Shown: piece by piece, positions 1 through 5,826 of the stretch
Position numbering within the stretch: position 1 is the first letter of the stretch
How the letters are laid out: each line of letters begins with the position of its first letter
Assembly: GCA_965369635.1 (NCBI GenBank)
Contig: CBDURC010000161.1
Location: 1 to 7,049 of the forward strand
Source: UBA3071 sp965369635
Lineage (GTDB): Bacteria; Chloroflexota; Anaerolineae; UBA3071
Direction: 5' to 3'
Length of the DNA: 7,049 nt
Made by a program: the position numbers and the translations under genes
Notes under the pieces: model-generated
Databases searched by the model: none
Seen by the model: the letters and a program-made list of their open reading frames with translations, nothing else
What the model was told of the DNA's origin: nothing

Positions 1-7
1 AAGGAGG
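1..7 (+). promoter_or_regulatory. Shine-Dalgarno site of the first transporter gene
   Basis: AAGGAGG lies 8 nt before the ATG at 16, a near-perfect anti-16S match that fixes this start. The window begins here, so any promoter or metal- or cobalamin-sensing leader of the operon is outside the view. Confidence 0.85.
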
Positions 8-15
8 CCACATAC

Positions 16-453
16 ATGAAGTGGAAACTTGCCCTGCCGCTCGTCCTTCTCCTTGCCCTTAGCCCAACAGGGGCAGCATTCGCCCACGGTGCAAAGATCG
101 AATACACGATCAGTATGGCGGTGGAGATTCGTGCCACCTACGACACCGGCGAACCACTGGCCGGCGGCCAGGTCACGGTCTACGCCCCCGACGACCTCTC
201 CACCCCCTGGCTGACGGGGGTCTGCGACGAGGAAGGGCGATTCACCTTCACGCCCGACGCCTCTAGACCGGGAACCTGGGACGTTCAGGTGCGCCAGTCA
301 GGCCACGGCGACATCGTTCACATCCCCATCGGTGAGGATATGGCGATGACAGGTGGCACCGGCTACACCCCCCTCCAGATTATGCTGATGGGGGTCTGCG
401 TCGTGTGGGGATTCGTCGGCAGCGCGCTCTTTTTCTGGCGCGGGAGGGGCTAA
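16..453 (+). CDS. Small membrane-anchored accessory subunit of a nickel/cobalt ECF transporter (NikL/CbiN-position protein)
   Basis: This 145-residue protein probably assists metal capture by the CbiM-like subunit encoded next. A signal-peptide-like helix covers residues 1-23, with a plausible AFA cleavage site before His24-Gly25. Residues 25-107 form a beta-rich extracytoplasmic domain of the carboxypeptidase-regulatory/Ig-like kind (TYDTGEPLAGGQVTVYAP, then a GRFTFTPD turn and GTWDVQVRQSG). A C-terminal membrane helix spans about 118-141 and ends in the basic tail WRGRG. The outside-facing domain between two hydrophobic segments resembles NikL-type proteins and has the two-helix topology of CbiN/NikN, which is otherwise missing here. 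Its stop codon overlaps the next start (TAATG), implying translational coupling. If the peptide is cleaved, the mature protein would begin with His, a possible metal ligand (inference). The ECF link rests mainly on position, and I am not sure of the exact family name. Confidence 0.75.
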   Translation: MKWKLALPLVLLLALSPTGAAFAHGAKIEYTISMAVEIRATYDTGEPLAGGQVTVYAPDDLSTPWLTGVCDEEGRFTFTPDASRPGTWDVQVRQSGHGDIVHIPIGEDMAMTGGTGYTPLQIMLMGVCVVWGFVGSALFFWRGRG

Positions 454-1112
454 TGCACATCCCTGATGGTATCCTCCCGGCCGCCGTTTGTTTCGGCGGG
501 TATGCGACCACCGGAGCGGTCACCTGGTACTCGCTCCGCAAGATCAATCAGAAAGATGATCCGCGAGAAGGCATCCCCAAAGCCTCTCTGCTGACGGCGG
601 CTTTCTTCGTGGCTTCCTGGATACACATCCCGATACCTCCTAGCAGCGTCCATCTGGTGCTGAACGGGCTTCTGGGCGTGGTGCTGGGCTACTATGCCTT
701 CCCGGCCATTCTCATCGGTCTCTTCTTCCAGGCGGTGATGTTCCAGCACGGTGGCCTGACGACCCTGGGGGTGAACGCGACAATGATGGGAATGCCGGCG
801 CTGCTGGCCTACCATCTGTTCCGGCTCCGCAACGTCCTGGGTCGCAAGGGCAACCGCAAGGGTCGCCCCTACCAGACACTGACCGGCATCTTTGGATTCC
901 TGGCCGGTGCTGGTGGCCTGGGGATCGCGGCCCTCATTGCTGTGACCCTCCTCATCACCACCATCCCGACCCATCTCGATGTCGAGGCGGAACGGGCAAG
1001 CATCTACGCGCTGACCCTGGCCCACGTGCCATTGATGGTCATCGAGGGTGCTTTCACTGCGCTGGTGGTTCTCTTCCTCCAGCGGGTCAGTCCGGAACTT
1101 CTGGGGGACTAG
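453..1112 (+). CDS. cbiM: Substrate-binding membrane subunit of a nickel/cobalt ECF transporter (CbiM/NikM family)
   Basis: This is the S component, which binds Ni(II) or Co(II) at the outer membrane face and delivers it through the ECF complex. The 219-residue protein begins MHIPDGILP, the family hallmark. In the structurally studied NikM2, the metal is held by the Met1 amino group, His2 and His67; here His2 and His67 (SSVHLVLNG, residues 64-72) fall at exactly those numbers. Since Met1 must be the true N terminus, the ATG at 453 is chosen over the in-frame upstream one at 405. Hydrophobic helices lie roughly at 7-27, 45-60, 66-92, 105-125, 145-172 and 185-210. A conserved-looking FFQAVMFQHGGLTTLGVN stretch (91-108) matches the family. 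The ATG shares its A with the preceding TAA stop. Sequence alone does not separate nickel from cobalt. Confidence 0.93.
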   Translation: MHIPDGILPAAVCFGGYATTGAVTWYSLRKINQKDDPREGIPKASLLTAAFFVASWIHIPIPPSSVHLVLNGLLGVVLGYYAFPAILIGLFFQAVMFQHGGLTTLGVNATMMGMPALLAYHLFRLRNVLGRKGNRKGRPYQTLTGIFGFLAGAGGLGIAALIAVTLLITTIPTHLDVEAERASIYALTLAHVPLMVIEGAFTALVVLFLQRVSPELLGD

Positions 1113-1116
1113 GCAG

Positions 1117-1893
1117 GTGAAGCTCGGACTCGATGAACACGGGCATCTGGACTCTCTGTTACACCAATGGGAACCGAAGTACAAGCTCGTCGGCCTCATG
1201 GGGCTGATCCTGGCCTTTTCCTTCGTCCAAGACCCACGGTTGCTGCCAGCGATGCTGGCGGTCACTCTTGCCCTCTATGCCCTATCCAGACTACCCCTCT
1301 CTTTCCTGATAGGCCGGCTGCGCTACCCAGGCTTTTTCCTCCTGATGGTGGCCATCTTGCTACCCTTCCTTTCGGGCTCCACCGTCCTTCTGCGCATCGG
1401 CCCGCTGGCGGTGCGGCAGGAGGGATGCCTCGATTTGCTCCTGATCGTCAGCAAGTTCGTTTCCATCCTGACGCTCAGCCTGATTCTCTTTGGTACCGCT
1501 CCTTTCCTGGACATCATCAAAGCGATGCGGTCGCTGGGGCTGCCCTTCGTCCTGGCCGACATGACGCTTCTCACTTACCGCTACATCTACGAAATCGGCG
1601 ATGACCTGGAGAGGATGGAGACGGCGATGGGGCTGCGCGGCTTCCGTGCACGTTACCTCGACGGCCGGGTCCTTCGCGTTCTGGCCTCGCTGGCTGGCAG
1701 CGTGCTGGTGCGCAGTTATGAGCGGTCCGAGCGGGTCTACAAGGCAATGGTTCTGCGGGGCTACGGCCAGCCAACCCGTCCCTCTGAAGAGCCTCGCTCC
1801 CGCTTTGGCGATCTGGCCTGGCTCTTCGCCTTCCTCTTGCTGGCAGCCGCGTTCATCGCCGCCGAAATCGTCCTACGCCAGGGCCAGGGGTGA
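1117..1893 (+). CDS. cbiQ: Transmembrane coupling subunit of a nickel/cobalt ECF transporter (CbiQ/NikQ, EcfT-like)
   Basis: This is the T component, which links the CbiM-like subunit to the ATPase. The 258-residue product starts at GTG 1117, 4 nt after the cbiM stop, with GGGGGA 8 nt upstream. An in-frame ATG at 1048 would overlap cbiM by 65 bp and adds unrelated residues. The N-terminal part (LDEHGHLDSLLHQWEPKYKL, ending near residue 24) is typical of CbiQ. Membrane helices lie at about 25-38, 43-58, 71-86, 105-126 and 236-253. Two family-type cytoplasmic coupling motifs are visible, AMGLRGF (170-176) and AMVLRGYG (210-217), corresponding to the paired Ala-Arg-Gly-like motifs that dock on the ATPase. 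The central T-Y-R-Y-I-Y-E segment (153-159) also fits. It is the third gene of the operon and appears intact. Confidence 0.92.
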   Translation: MKLGLDEHGHLDSLLHQWEPKYKLVGLMGLILAFSFVQDPRLLPAMLAVTLALYALSRLPLSFLIGRLRYPGFFLLMVAILLPFLSGSTVLLRIGPLAVRQEGCLDLLLIVSKFVSILTLSLILFGTAPFLDIIKAMRSLGLPFVLADMTLLTYRYIYEIGDDLERMETAMGLRGFRARYLDGRVLRVLASLAGSVLVRSYERSERVYKAMVLRGYGQPTRPSEEPRSRFGDLAWLFAFLLLAAAFIAAEIVLRQGQG

Positions 1894-1897
1894 TTCG

Positions 1898-2677
1898 ATG
1901 GAATACCAACAACCACAACAAGTTAGGCCTACCAACCCAGATGACCCCGTGCTATCGGTTTCCGATCTGAGCTTTTCCTATCCGGACAAGGACGACGTCC
2001 TGCGGAGTCTCAGTCTGGAGGTGAGGCCAGGGGAGCGGGTAGGATTGATCGGCCCTAACGGGGCGGGGAAGACCACACTGTTCCTCCTCGTCTGCGGCGT
2101 GCTGAAGCCCGATGCTGGTGAGATCCGCTTGTTTGAGCAACCGGTGGTGCCGGGGAAGTTCCGCCCAGACATCGGCATGGTCTTCCAGAACCCAGACGAT
2201 CAACTCTTCTGCCCTTCGGTGAGGGATGATGTGGCTTTCGGACCTTCGAACATGGGTCTGCCACGAGCGGAAGTGGAAGCCAGGGTCAGGGAGGCGCTTT
2301 CAATCGCCGGGGCGCTAGAATTGTCCGATCGCCCTCCCCATCACCTCTCGGGCGGCGAGAAACGCATGGTCTCCATCGCCGGCGTCTTGGCGATGCGTCC
2401 GCGACTGGTGGTCTACGATGAACCCAGCGCCAGCCTGGATATCCATTCGCGTCGCCGCCTCATCCGCTTCTTGCGGGCCTCACAGGAGACCATTCTCATT
2501 GCCTCCCATGACCTGGAACTCATTCTGGAGGTATGCGACCGCGTCGTGCTGATAGACGAAGGACGCATCGTTGCCAACGGCGACCCAACCGAGATAATGG
2601 ACGATGTCAAGCTAGTGGAAGCGCACGGCCTGGAGAGGCCACATTCCCTCGCACCTCACGTGGAGCCACATCATTGA
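1898..2677 (+). CDS. cbiO: ATP-binding subunit of a nickel/cobalt ECF transporter (CbiO/NikO)
   Basis: This is the ABC ATPase that powers metal uptake at the inner membrane face, probably as a homodimer because only one ATPase gene is present. The 259-residue protein has every expected element: Walker A GPNGAGKTT (52-60), Q-loop Gln97 in VFQNPDDQLF (a typical ECF/CbiO sequence), signature LSGGE (150-154), Walker B LVVYDE (170-175), D-loop SASLD (177-181) and H-loop His204 in ASHDLE. The fourth signature glycine is followed by Glu rather than the classical Gln, a common CbiO variant. The chosen ATG is 4 nt after the cbiQ stop, with AGGGG at 1886-1890 as ribosome site; longer upstream readings in this frame run across cbiQ. 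The C-terminal tail is rich in His (HSLAPHVEPHH), which could weakly bind metal (inference). Confidence 0.95.
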   Translation: MEYQQPQQVRPTNPDDPVLSVSDLSFSYPDKDDVLRSLSLEVRPGERVGLIGPNGAGKTTLFLLVCGVLKPDAGEIRLFEQPVVPGKFRPDIGMVFQNPDDQLFCPSVRDDVAFGPSNMGLPRAEVEARVREALSIAGALELSDRPPHHLSGGEKRMVSIAGVLAMRPRLVVYDEPSASLDIHSRRRLIRFLRASQETILIASHDLELILEVCDRVVLIDEGRIVANGDPTEIMDDVKLVEAHGLERPHSLAPHVEPHH

Positions 2678-2730
2678 GAGGCCTCAGGTTGCCCCACACT
2701 TCTGACGCGTACCCGTTTGCGCTTCGAGCC

Positions 2731-2759
2731 TTGACACCAACCCAGGGCAGTGCTAGAAT
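2731..2759 (+). promoter_or_regulatory. Sigma-70-type promoter for the formimidoyltransferase operon
   Basis: TTGACA at 2731-2736 is a perfect -35 box. A 17-bp spacer leads to TAGAAT at 2754-2759, preceded by TGC at 2751-2753 as an extended -10. Transcription would begin near 2766, giving a leader of about 118 nt to the GTG at 2884. The same TGCTAGAAT recurs upstream of yjbQ. I see no convincing terminator between cbiO and this promoter, so some read-through is possible. Confidence 0.85.
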
Positions 2760-2777
2760 AGACCAGCGAAGTCGTTA

Positions 2778-2865
2778 AAGGTTTCAGGTTCGAAGGTTCC
2801 AGGTTTCGGGTTTGGTGTTCAGCACCGAACCACGAACCTGTAACAAGGAACGCCGAACGATGAAC
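2778..2865 (+). repeat. Heptamer repeat array that switches strand, forming an imperfect hairpin in a leader
   Basis: The left half holds units of the type NAGGTTY, with GTT at 2781, 2788, 2796, 2803, 2810 and 2817 (7-nt steps, one of 8). The right half holds AAC at 2828, 2835, 2842, 2849, 2856 and 2863, exactly every 7 nt and complementary to the left half. The centre can pair 2809-2817 with 2823-2831 around a 5-nt loop (one T-G wobble). CAGGTT 2800-2805 pairs with AACCTG 2835-2840 across a 3x3 internal loop. The array lies wholly between the promoter and the formimidoyltransferase start. It could be a dispersed heptameric repeat, like the short tandem repeats of some bacterial genomes, or a leader regulatory structure. 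Confidence 0.7.
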
Positions 2866-2883
2866 AGTGACCGGAGGAACAGG

Positions 2884-3777
2884 GTGAAGAAGATCGTCGA
2901 ATGCGTGCCGAACTTCAGTGAGGGACGACGGCAGCCAGTGATTGACGCTATCGCCAATGCCATCGGCGGCGTGCCCGACGTGAGCATCCTCGACGTGCAG
3001 TCGGATGCCGACCACAACCGCACCGTGGTCACCTTCGTGGGCGGACCGGAGGCTGTTGTGGAGGGAGCCTTTCAGGGCATTGCCACCGCCGCTCAGTTGA
3101 TTGACCTGGACCATCATCGGGGAGAACATCCCCGCATCGGCGCGGCCGATGTCGTGCCCCTGGTGCCCGTGCGCGGCGTGACGATGGAGGATTGCGTGGC
3201 ACTGGCACGGCAACTTGGCCGGCGGGTAGGAGAGGAACTGGACATCCCCGTCTACCTCTACGAGGAAGCAGCCACGCGGCCTGATCGGCGCAATCTGGCC
3301 GACATCCGGCGCGGCGAGTACGAAGGACTCAAGGAGGAGATCCTCACCAACGTCGACAGGGAACCCGACTTCGGGCCGGCGCGGCTGGGGCCGGCGGGAG
3401 CCACCGTCATCGGCGCCCGGCCCTTCCTCATCGCCTACAACATCTTCCTGACGACCGAAGACGTGGACATCGCTCGCCGAATCGCCCGCGCTGTGCGCCA
3501 TTCCAGTGGTGGTCTGCGTTATGTAAAGGCGCTGGGGCTTCTGGTGGAGGGCAAGGCGCAGGTGTCCATGAACCTAACCGATTACCGCCGCACCCCGGTC
3601 CACCGAGTTGTGGAGATGATCCGCCGGGAGGCAGCTCGCTACGGCGTGTCCGTCGAGCGCAGCGAGTTGATCGGCCTGATCCCGCAACAGGCGCTGCTCG
3701 ACGCCGCCCAGTGGTACCTTCAGCTCGACGGCTTCGCCTCCGAGCAGGTGCTGGAGATCAAGTTGCAGGAAGCGTAG
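2884..3777 (+). CDS. ftcD: Glutamate formimidoyltransferase (formiminotransferase, stand-alone)
   Basis: The enzyme transfers a formimino group between N-formimino-glutamate and tetrahydrofolate (EC 2.1.2.5), a cytoplasmic step linking histidine breakdown to one-carbon metabolism. The 297-residue product opens KKIVECVPNFSEGRR, the family's N-terminal signature. It carries DADHNRTVVTFVG (41-53) and the catalytic-region motif EHPRIGAADVVPLVPV, where His82 has the number of the catalytic His82 of the mammalian enzyme. The C-terminal subdomain (GLRYVKALGL, QVSMNLTDY) is complete. There is no cyclodeaminase domain, unlike the bifunctional mammalian protein. I choose GTG 2884 because GGAGG (2873-2877) sits 6 nt before it and the family motif starts there. 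The in-frame ATG 2860 would add MNSDRRNR, encoded by repeat DNA. No other histidine-degradation gene is visible, so a 5-formyl-tetrahydrofolate role is also possible. Confidence 0.92.
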   Translation: MKKIVECVPNFSEGRRQPVIDAIANAIGGVPDVSILDVQSDADHNRTVVTFVGGPEAVVEGAFQGIATAAQLIDLDHHRGEHPRIGAADVVPLVPVRGVTMEDCVALARQLGRRVGEELDIPVYLYEEAATRPDRRNLADIRRGEYEGLKEEILTNVDREPDFGPARLGPAGATVIGARPFLIAYNIFLTTEDVDIARRIARAVRHSSGGLRYVKALGLLVEGKAQVSMNLTDYRRTPVHRVVEMIRREAARYGVSVERSELIGLIPQQALLDAAQWYLQLDGFASEQVLEIKLQEA

Positions 3778-3785
3778 AGTAGCCC

Positions 3786-4265
3786 GTGCCTCTGTTGATT
3801 GATGGACACAATCTCATCGGCAGCGGTCAGTTGCCCGGGATTTCCCTGGCCGATGAGAACGACGAGCTGAAGCTAGTGCGGCTGCTGCGCCGCTATCGCA
3901 GCCGCGTGCGAAGCGACATCACCGTTGTCTTCGATGCCGGCGTGCCAGGCGGACGCTCCCGCGGGCTGTCCGGCGGCGGCGTGGAGGTCGTCTTCGCTCC
4001 CCGCCGCAAGCAACGTGCTGACGACGTCATCGCCGCGCGGGTGCGACGGGCCGCCAATCCCCGCGGTCTCACCGTGGTCACGTCCGATCACAACTTGGCC
4101 GATACGGTTCGCTCTCACGGCGCAGGCGTTGTTCCCTCGGTGGAGTTCGCCGACCGGCTCCTTGCACCCCTACCCTCCCCCCAACGACTGCGAGAGGAGC
4201 CACCGCTGTCGTCGCAGGAGGTAGAGGAGTGGTTGGGCTTTTTCGGGCAGGAAGAGACGAAGTAG
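3786..4265 (+). CDS. NYN-domain (PIN-like) ribonuclease of the YacP/Rae1 type
   Basis: This is a 159-residue predicted metal-dependent RNase of the NYN family. Bacillus YacP (Rae1), a ribosome-associated mRNA endonuclease, is the best known relative. The nucleotide-binding start LLIDGHNLIG carries Asp6 and Asn9. Further acidic positions typical of the fold are Asp50 (ITVVFDAG), Asp79-Asp80 (KQRADDVI) and Asp101 (VVTSDHNL). The central Gly-rich loop GGGVEVVF and the ending SSQEVEEWLGFF also resemble the family. The start is GTG 3786, 8 nt after the ftcD stop, so the two genes are surely co-transcribed. The upstream ribosome site is weak (GGAAGCGTAGAG), suggesting coupling to ftcD. Its last 151 bp overlap the convergent PHP gene. 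RNA cleavage is inferred from the family; the real substrate is unknown. Confidence 0.85.
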   Translation: MPLLIDGHNLIGSGQLPGISLADENDELKLVRLLRRYRSRVRSDITVVFDAGVPGGRSRGLSGGGVEVVFAPRRKQRADDVIAARVRRAANPRGLTVVTSDHNLADTVRSHGAGVVPSVEFADRLLAPLPSPQRLREEPPLSSQEVEEWLGFFGQEETK

Positions 4266-5113
4266 GCATGTGCGGCCTCTCGCAGTCGGCGCAGGCAGCG
4301 TCGCGGCACGTAGACACCGCCCAGATCCACCTTCTCCGGCATTGGGCCATGATAGTCGCTGCCGCCGCTGGGGATGAGATCGAAGCGGCAGGCCAGCGCC
4401 AGCAACTGATCCATCATAGCCGCTGTGTGGCCAAGGTAGTACACCTCCAGCCCCACCAGACCAGCCTCGCGGAGCACCATCAAACGCGCCTCCAGGTTGG
4501 CCATGGCGGCCACGCCACCGGTCATGCCAACCAAGGGATGAGCCAGCACGGGCAGACCTCCGGCACGGGCGATAGCGCGGCAGGCATCGGCCGGCGAGAG
4601 TTTGAAACGGTCGGCGTAGGCAGGGCCGTGACGGTCAATGTAGCGAGCGAATGCCTCCTGCCGCGTCGCCACGTGGCCAGCCTCCACCAGAGCCAATGCC
4701 ACGTGCATCCTGCCGATGATGTCTCCGACGGCGATCTCCTGCACCCGTTGGAAAGATATCGGTGCCCCGAGCTTTGCCAGCTTCTGCACCATCTTCCGCG
4801 CTCGGACGATCCTGCCCGCCTCTATGCGACGCAAGAGCGCACCCAACTCCACGTCCTGCCAGCCGTCGTTGAAGAAGAAGCCCAGGATGTGCACCTCGCC
4901 CTCAGGCACATCGGTGTTGATCTCCACGCCGGGGATGACCTCAACGTCCCAACGGGCGGCCGCGGCCAGCGCCTCGGCTATCCCGTCCACCGTGTCGTGA
5001 TCGGTGATGGCAATGGTCTCCATGCCCAACTTGGCCGCATAGGCGACCACTTCGGCTGGGCTCAGGAGGCCGTCGGAGGCGATGGTGTGACAGTGCAGAT
5101 CAACAACGTTCAT
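4115..5113 (-). CDS. PHP-domain metal-dependent phosphoesterase (TrpH/YciV-like)
   Basis: This 332-residue PHP hydrolase probably cleaves nucleoside 3',5'-bisphosphates or RNA 5' ends, as E. coli YciV (RNase AM) does. Metal-site residues are present in order: His7 and His9 (DLHCHTIASDG), Asp14, Asp38-His39 (AITDHDT), Glu64 (PGVEIN), His75 (EVHILGFF), His192 (VLAHP), then Asp253 and His255 (GGSDYHG). Residues near 85-170 form the helical insert of this subgroup. The ATG at 5113 is preferred: GGGAAGGG ends 5 nt upstream, the family motif starts at once, and alternative starts at 5128 and 5134 fall at or before the predicted transcription start. The last ~50 residues, after RRLREAAHAYF, are a Ser/Arg/Pro-rich tail lacking family features and coded antisense to the YacP-like gene. 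Exact substrate is inferred. Confidence 0.88.
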   Translation of the reverse strand: MNVVDLHCHTIASDGLLSPAEVVAYAAKLGMETIAITDHDTVDGIAEALAAAARWDVEVIPGVEINTDVPEGEVHILGFFFNDGWQDVELGALLRRIEAGRIVRARKMVQKLAKLGAPISFQRVQEIAVGDIIGRMHVALALVEAGHVATRQEAFARYIDRHGPAYADRFKLSPADACRAIARAGGLPVLAHPLVGMTGGVAAMANLEARLMVLREAGLVGLEVYYLGHTAAMMDQLLALACRFDLIPSGGSDYHGPMPEKVDLGGVYVPRRCLRRLREAAHAYFVSSCPKKPNHSSTSCDDSGGSSRSRWGEGRGARSRSANSTEGTTPAP

Positions 5114-5133
5114 CCTTACCCTTCCCATCGCCA

Positions 5134-5162
5134 ATTCTACCCCATCTCACCCATTGGTACAA
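5134..5162 (-). promoter_or_regulatory. Promoter of the PHP gene
   Basis: Read on the - strand, TTGTAC (5157-5162) is followed by a 17-bp spacer and TAGAAT (5134-5139). Transcription would start near 5127, only about 14 nt before the ATG at 5113, leaving just room for the ribosome site GGGAAGGG. This placement rules against the upstream TTG at 5134, which lies within the -10 box. Confidence 0.75.
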
Positions 5163-5186
5163 GTCGGCGTGGCCACTTCCATCCTT

Positions 5187-5201
5187 AGGTGCAACGCACC
5201 T
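5187..5201. promoter_or_regulatory. Operator-like palindrome 1 (AGGTGC-AAC-GCACCT)
   Basis: Two perfect 6-bp arms surround a 3-nt centre. A nearly identical copy lies at 5269-5283. This copy is 24 nt upstream of the -35 box of the PHP gene. Two copies flanking a divergent intergenic region suggest binding sites for one dimeric regulator; no regulator gene is visible nearby. Confidence 0.55.
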
Positions 5202-5268
5202 GATGGTGTGGAAAACCGGATGATGACCACCATCAGAACCCCTCTGACACCACAAACCAAGTGGCTTA

Positions 5269-5283
5269 AGGTGCATTGCACCT
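5269..5283. promoter_or_regulatory. Operator-like palindrome 2 (AGGTGC-ATT-GCACCT)
   Basis: This is the same 6-bp arms with another centre; its midpoint is 82 bp from that of copy 1, close to 8 helical turns. As a direct repeat, similarity extends beyond the palindrome (CTTA before, GAT after). It ends 2 nt before the -35 box of yjbQ, so a bound protein would contact or exclude RNA polymerase there. Confidence 0.6.
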
Positions 5284-5285
5284 GA

Positions 5286-5314
5286 TTGACGAATCAGCGA
5301 GGGTGTGCTAGAAT
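5286..5314 (+). promoter_or_regulatory. Promoter of the yjbQ-family gene
   Basis: TTGACG (5286-5291), a 17-bp spacer and TAGAAT (5309-5314) with the extended element TGC (5306-5308). The start would be near 5321, leaving a leader of about 37 nt to the ATG at 5358. The -10 sequence is identical to that of the ftcD promoter. Confidence 0.85.
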
Positions 5315-5357
5315 GCTGGCGAGGTCACAGAGGGGCCCAAAAAACGTCGGAGGGCTT

Positions 5358-5777
5358 ATGAATAGCTATCGAAAAGAACTGTGGTTCAACGTTCCCACTC
5401 GTCGAGCCTTCATCAACATCACCGCCCAGGTGGAAGAGTGCCTGCGCGAAAGCGGCGTCCGGGAAGGGCTGGTGCTTGTGAACGCCATGCACATCACCGC
5501 CTCGGTCTTCATCAACGATGACGAACGAGGCCTGCATGCGGACTACGAGGAGTGGCTGGAGCAATTGGCTCCCCACGAACCGATCAGCCGCTACCGCCAT
5601 AACCGCACCGGCGAGGATAACGGGGATGCCCACCTGAAGCGGCAGATCATGGGCCGCGAAGTGGTGGTGGCGGTCACGAACGGACGCCTGGACTTTGGAC
5701 CGTGGGAGCAGATCTTCTACGGGGAGTTTGACGGAGGCCGCCGGAAGCGGGTTCTGGTCAAGATCATCGGGGAATAG
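5358..5777 (+). CDS. YjbQ-family protein (UPF0047; secondary thiamine-phosphate synthase type)
   Basis: This is a compact 139-residue cytoplasmic protein of the YjbQ family. Members show weak thiamine-phosphate synthase activity in E. coli, but their main role is unsettled. Visible family motifs are AMHITASVFINDDERGLH, the acidic YEEWLEQLAP segment, the putative active-site stretch NRTGEDNGDAHLKRQIMG, and the ending WEQIFYGEFDGGRRKRV. Length is normal for the family and no break is seen. The ATG at 5358 follows GGAGGG (5349-5354) at a slightly short distance. Longer in-frame readings, starting at the -35 box at 5286, would precede the predicted transcript. The gene stands alone behind its own promoter and palindrome, and no thiamine genes are near. 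A diverged, broken copy of part of it lies at about 6653-6728. Confidence 0.9.
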   Translation: MNSYRKELWFNVPTRRAFINITAQVEECLRESGVREGLVLVNAMHITASVFINDDERGLHADYEEWLEQLAPHEPISRYRHNRTGEDNGDAHLKRQIMGREVVVAVTNGRLDFGPWEQIFYGEFDGGRRKRVLVKIIGE

Positions 5778-5826
5778 GAACTCGGGTGGATCGCTGACAA
5801 GCCCTCGCAACCGTGCGCACCAGCCT

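Noticed and set aside
450..1265. Long open frame on the - strand (271 codons) opposite cbiM
   Set aside because: It lies antisense to a clear CbiM with exact ligand residues. Its product is rich in His, Arg, Gln and Glu, has no domain, and is a by-product of codon bias.
1601..1897. 99-codon N-terminal extension of the ABC ATPase overlapping cbiQ
   Set aside because: The ATG at 1898 has its own ribosome site and gives normal CbiO length. The extension is an out-of-frame reading of cbiQ.
2678..2685. GAGGCCTC palindrome just after the cbiO stop as a terminator
   Set aside because: It is an 8-bp palindrome without loop or T-tract, so it cannot act as an intrinsic terminator.
2785..2800. GGTTCGA resembling a tRNA T-loop
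   Set aside because: There are no matching acceptor, D or anticodon arms. The motif is part of the heptamer repeats.
2778..2865. CRISPR-like array
   Set aside because: Units are only 7 nt, lack unique spacers and invert halfway, and no cas gene is near.
4229..5188. Long + strand open frame (319 codons) opposite the PHP gene
   Set aside because: It is antisense to a PHP protein with all metal-binding motifs. The predicted product is His/Gln-rich without a recognisable motif, and no ribosome site or promoter fits.
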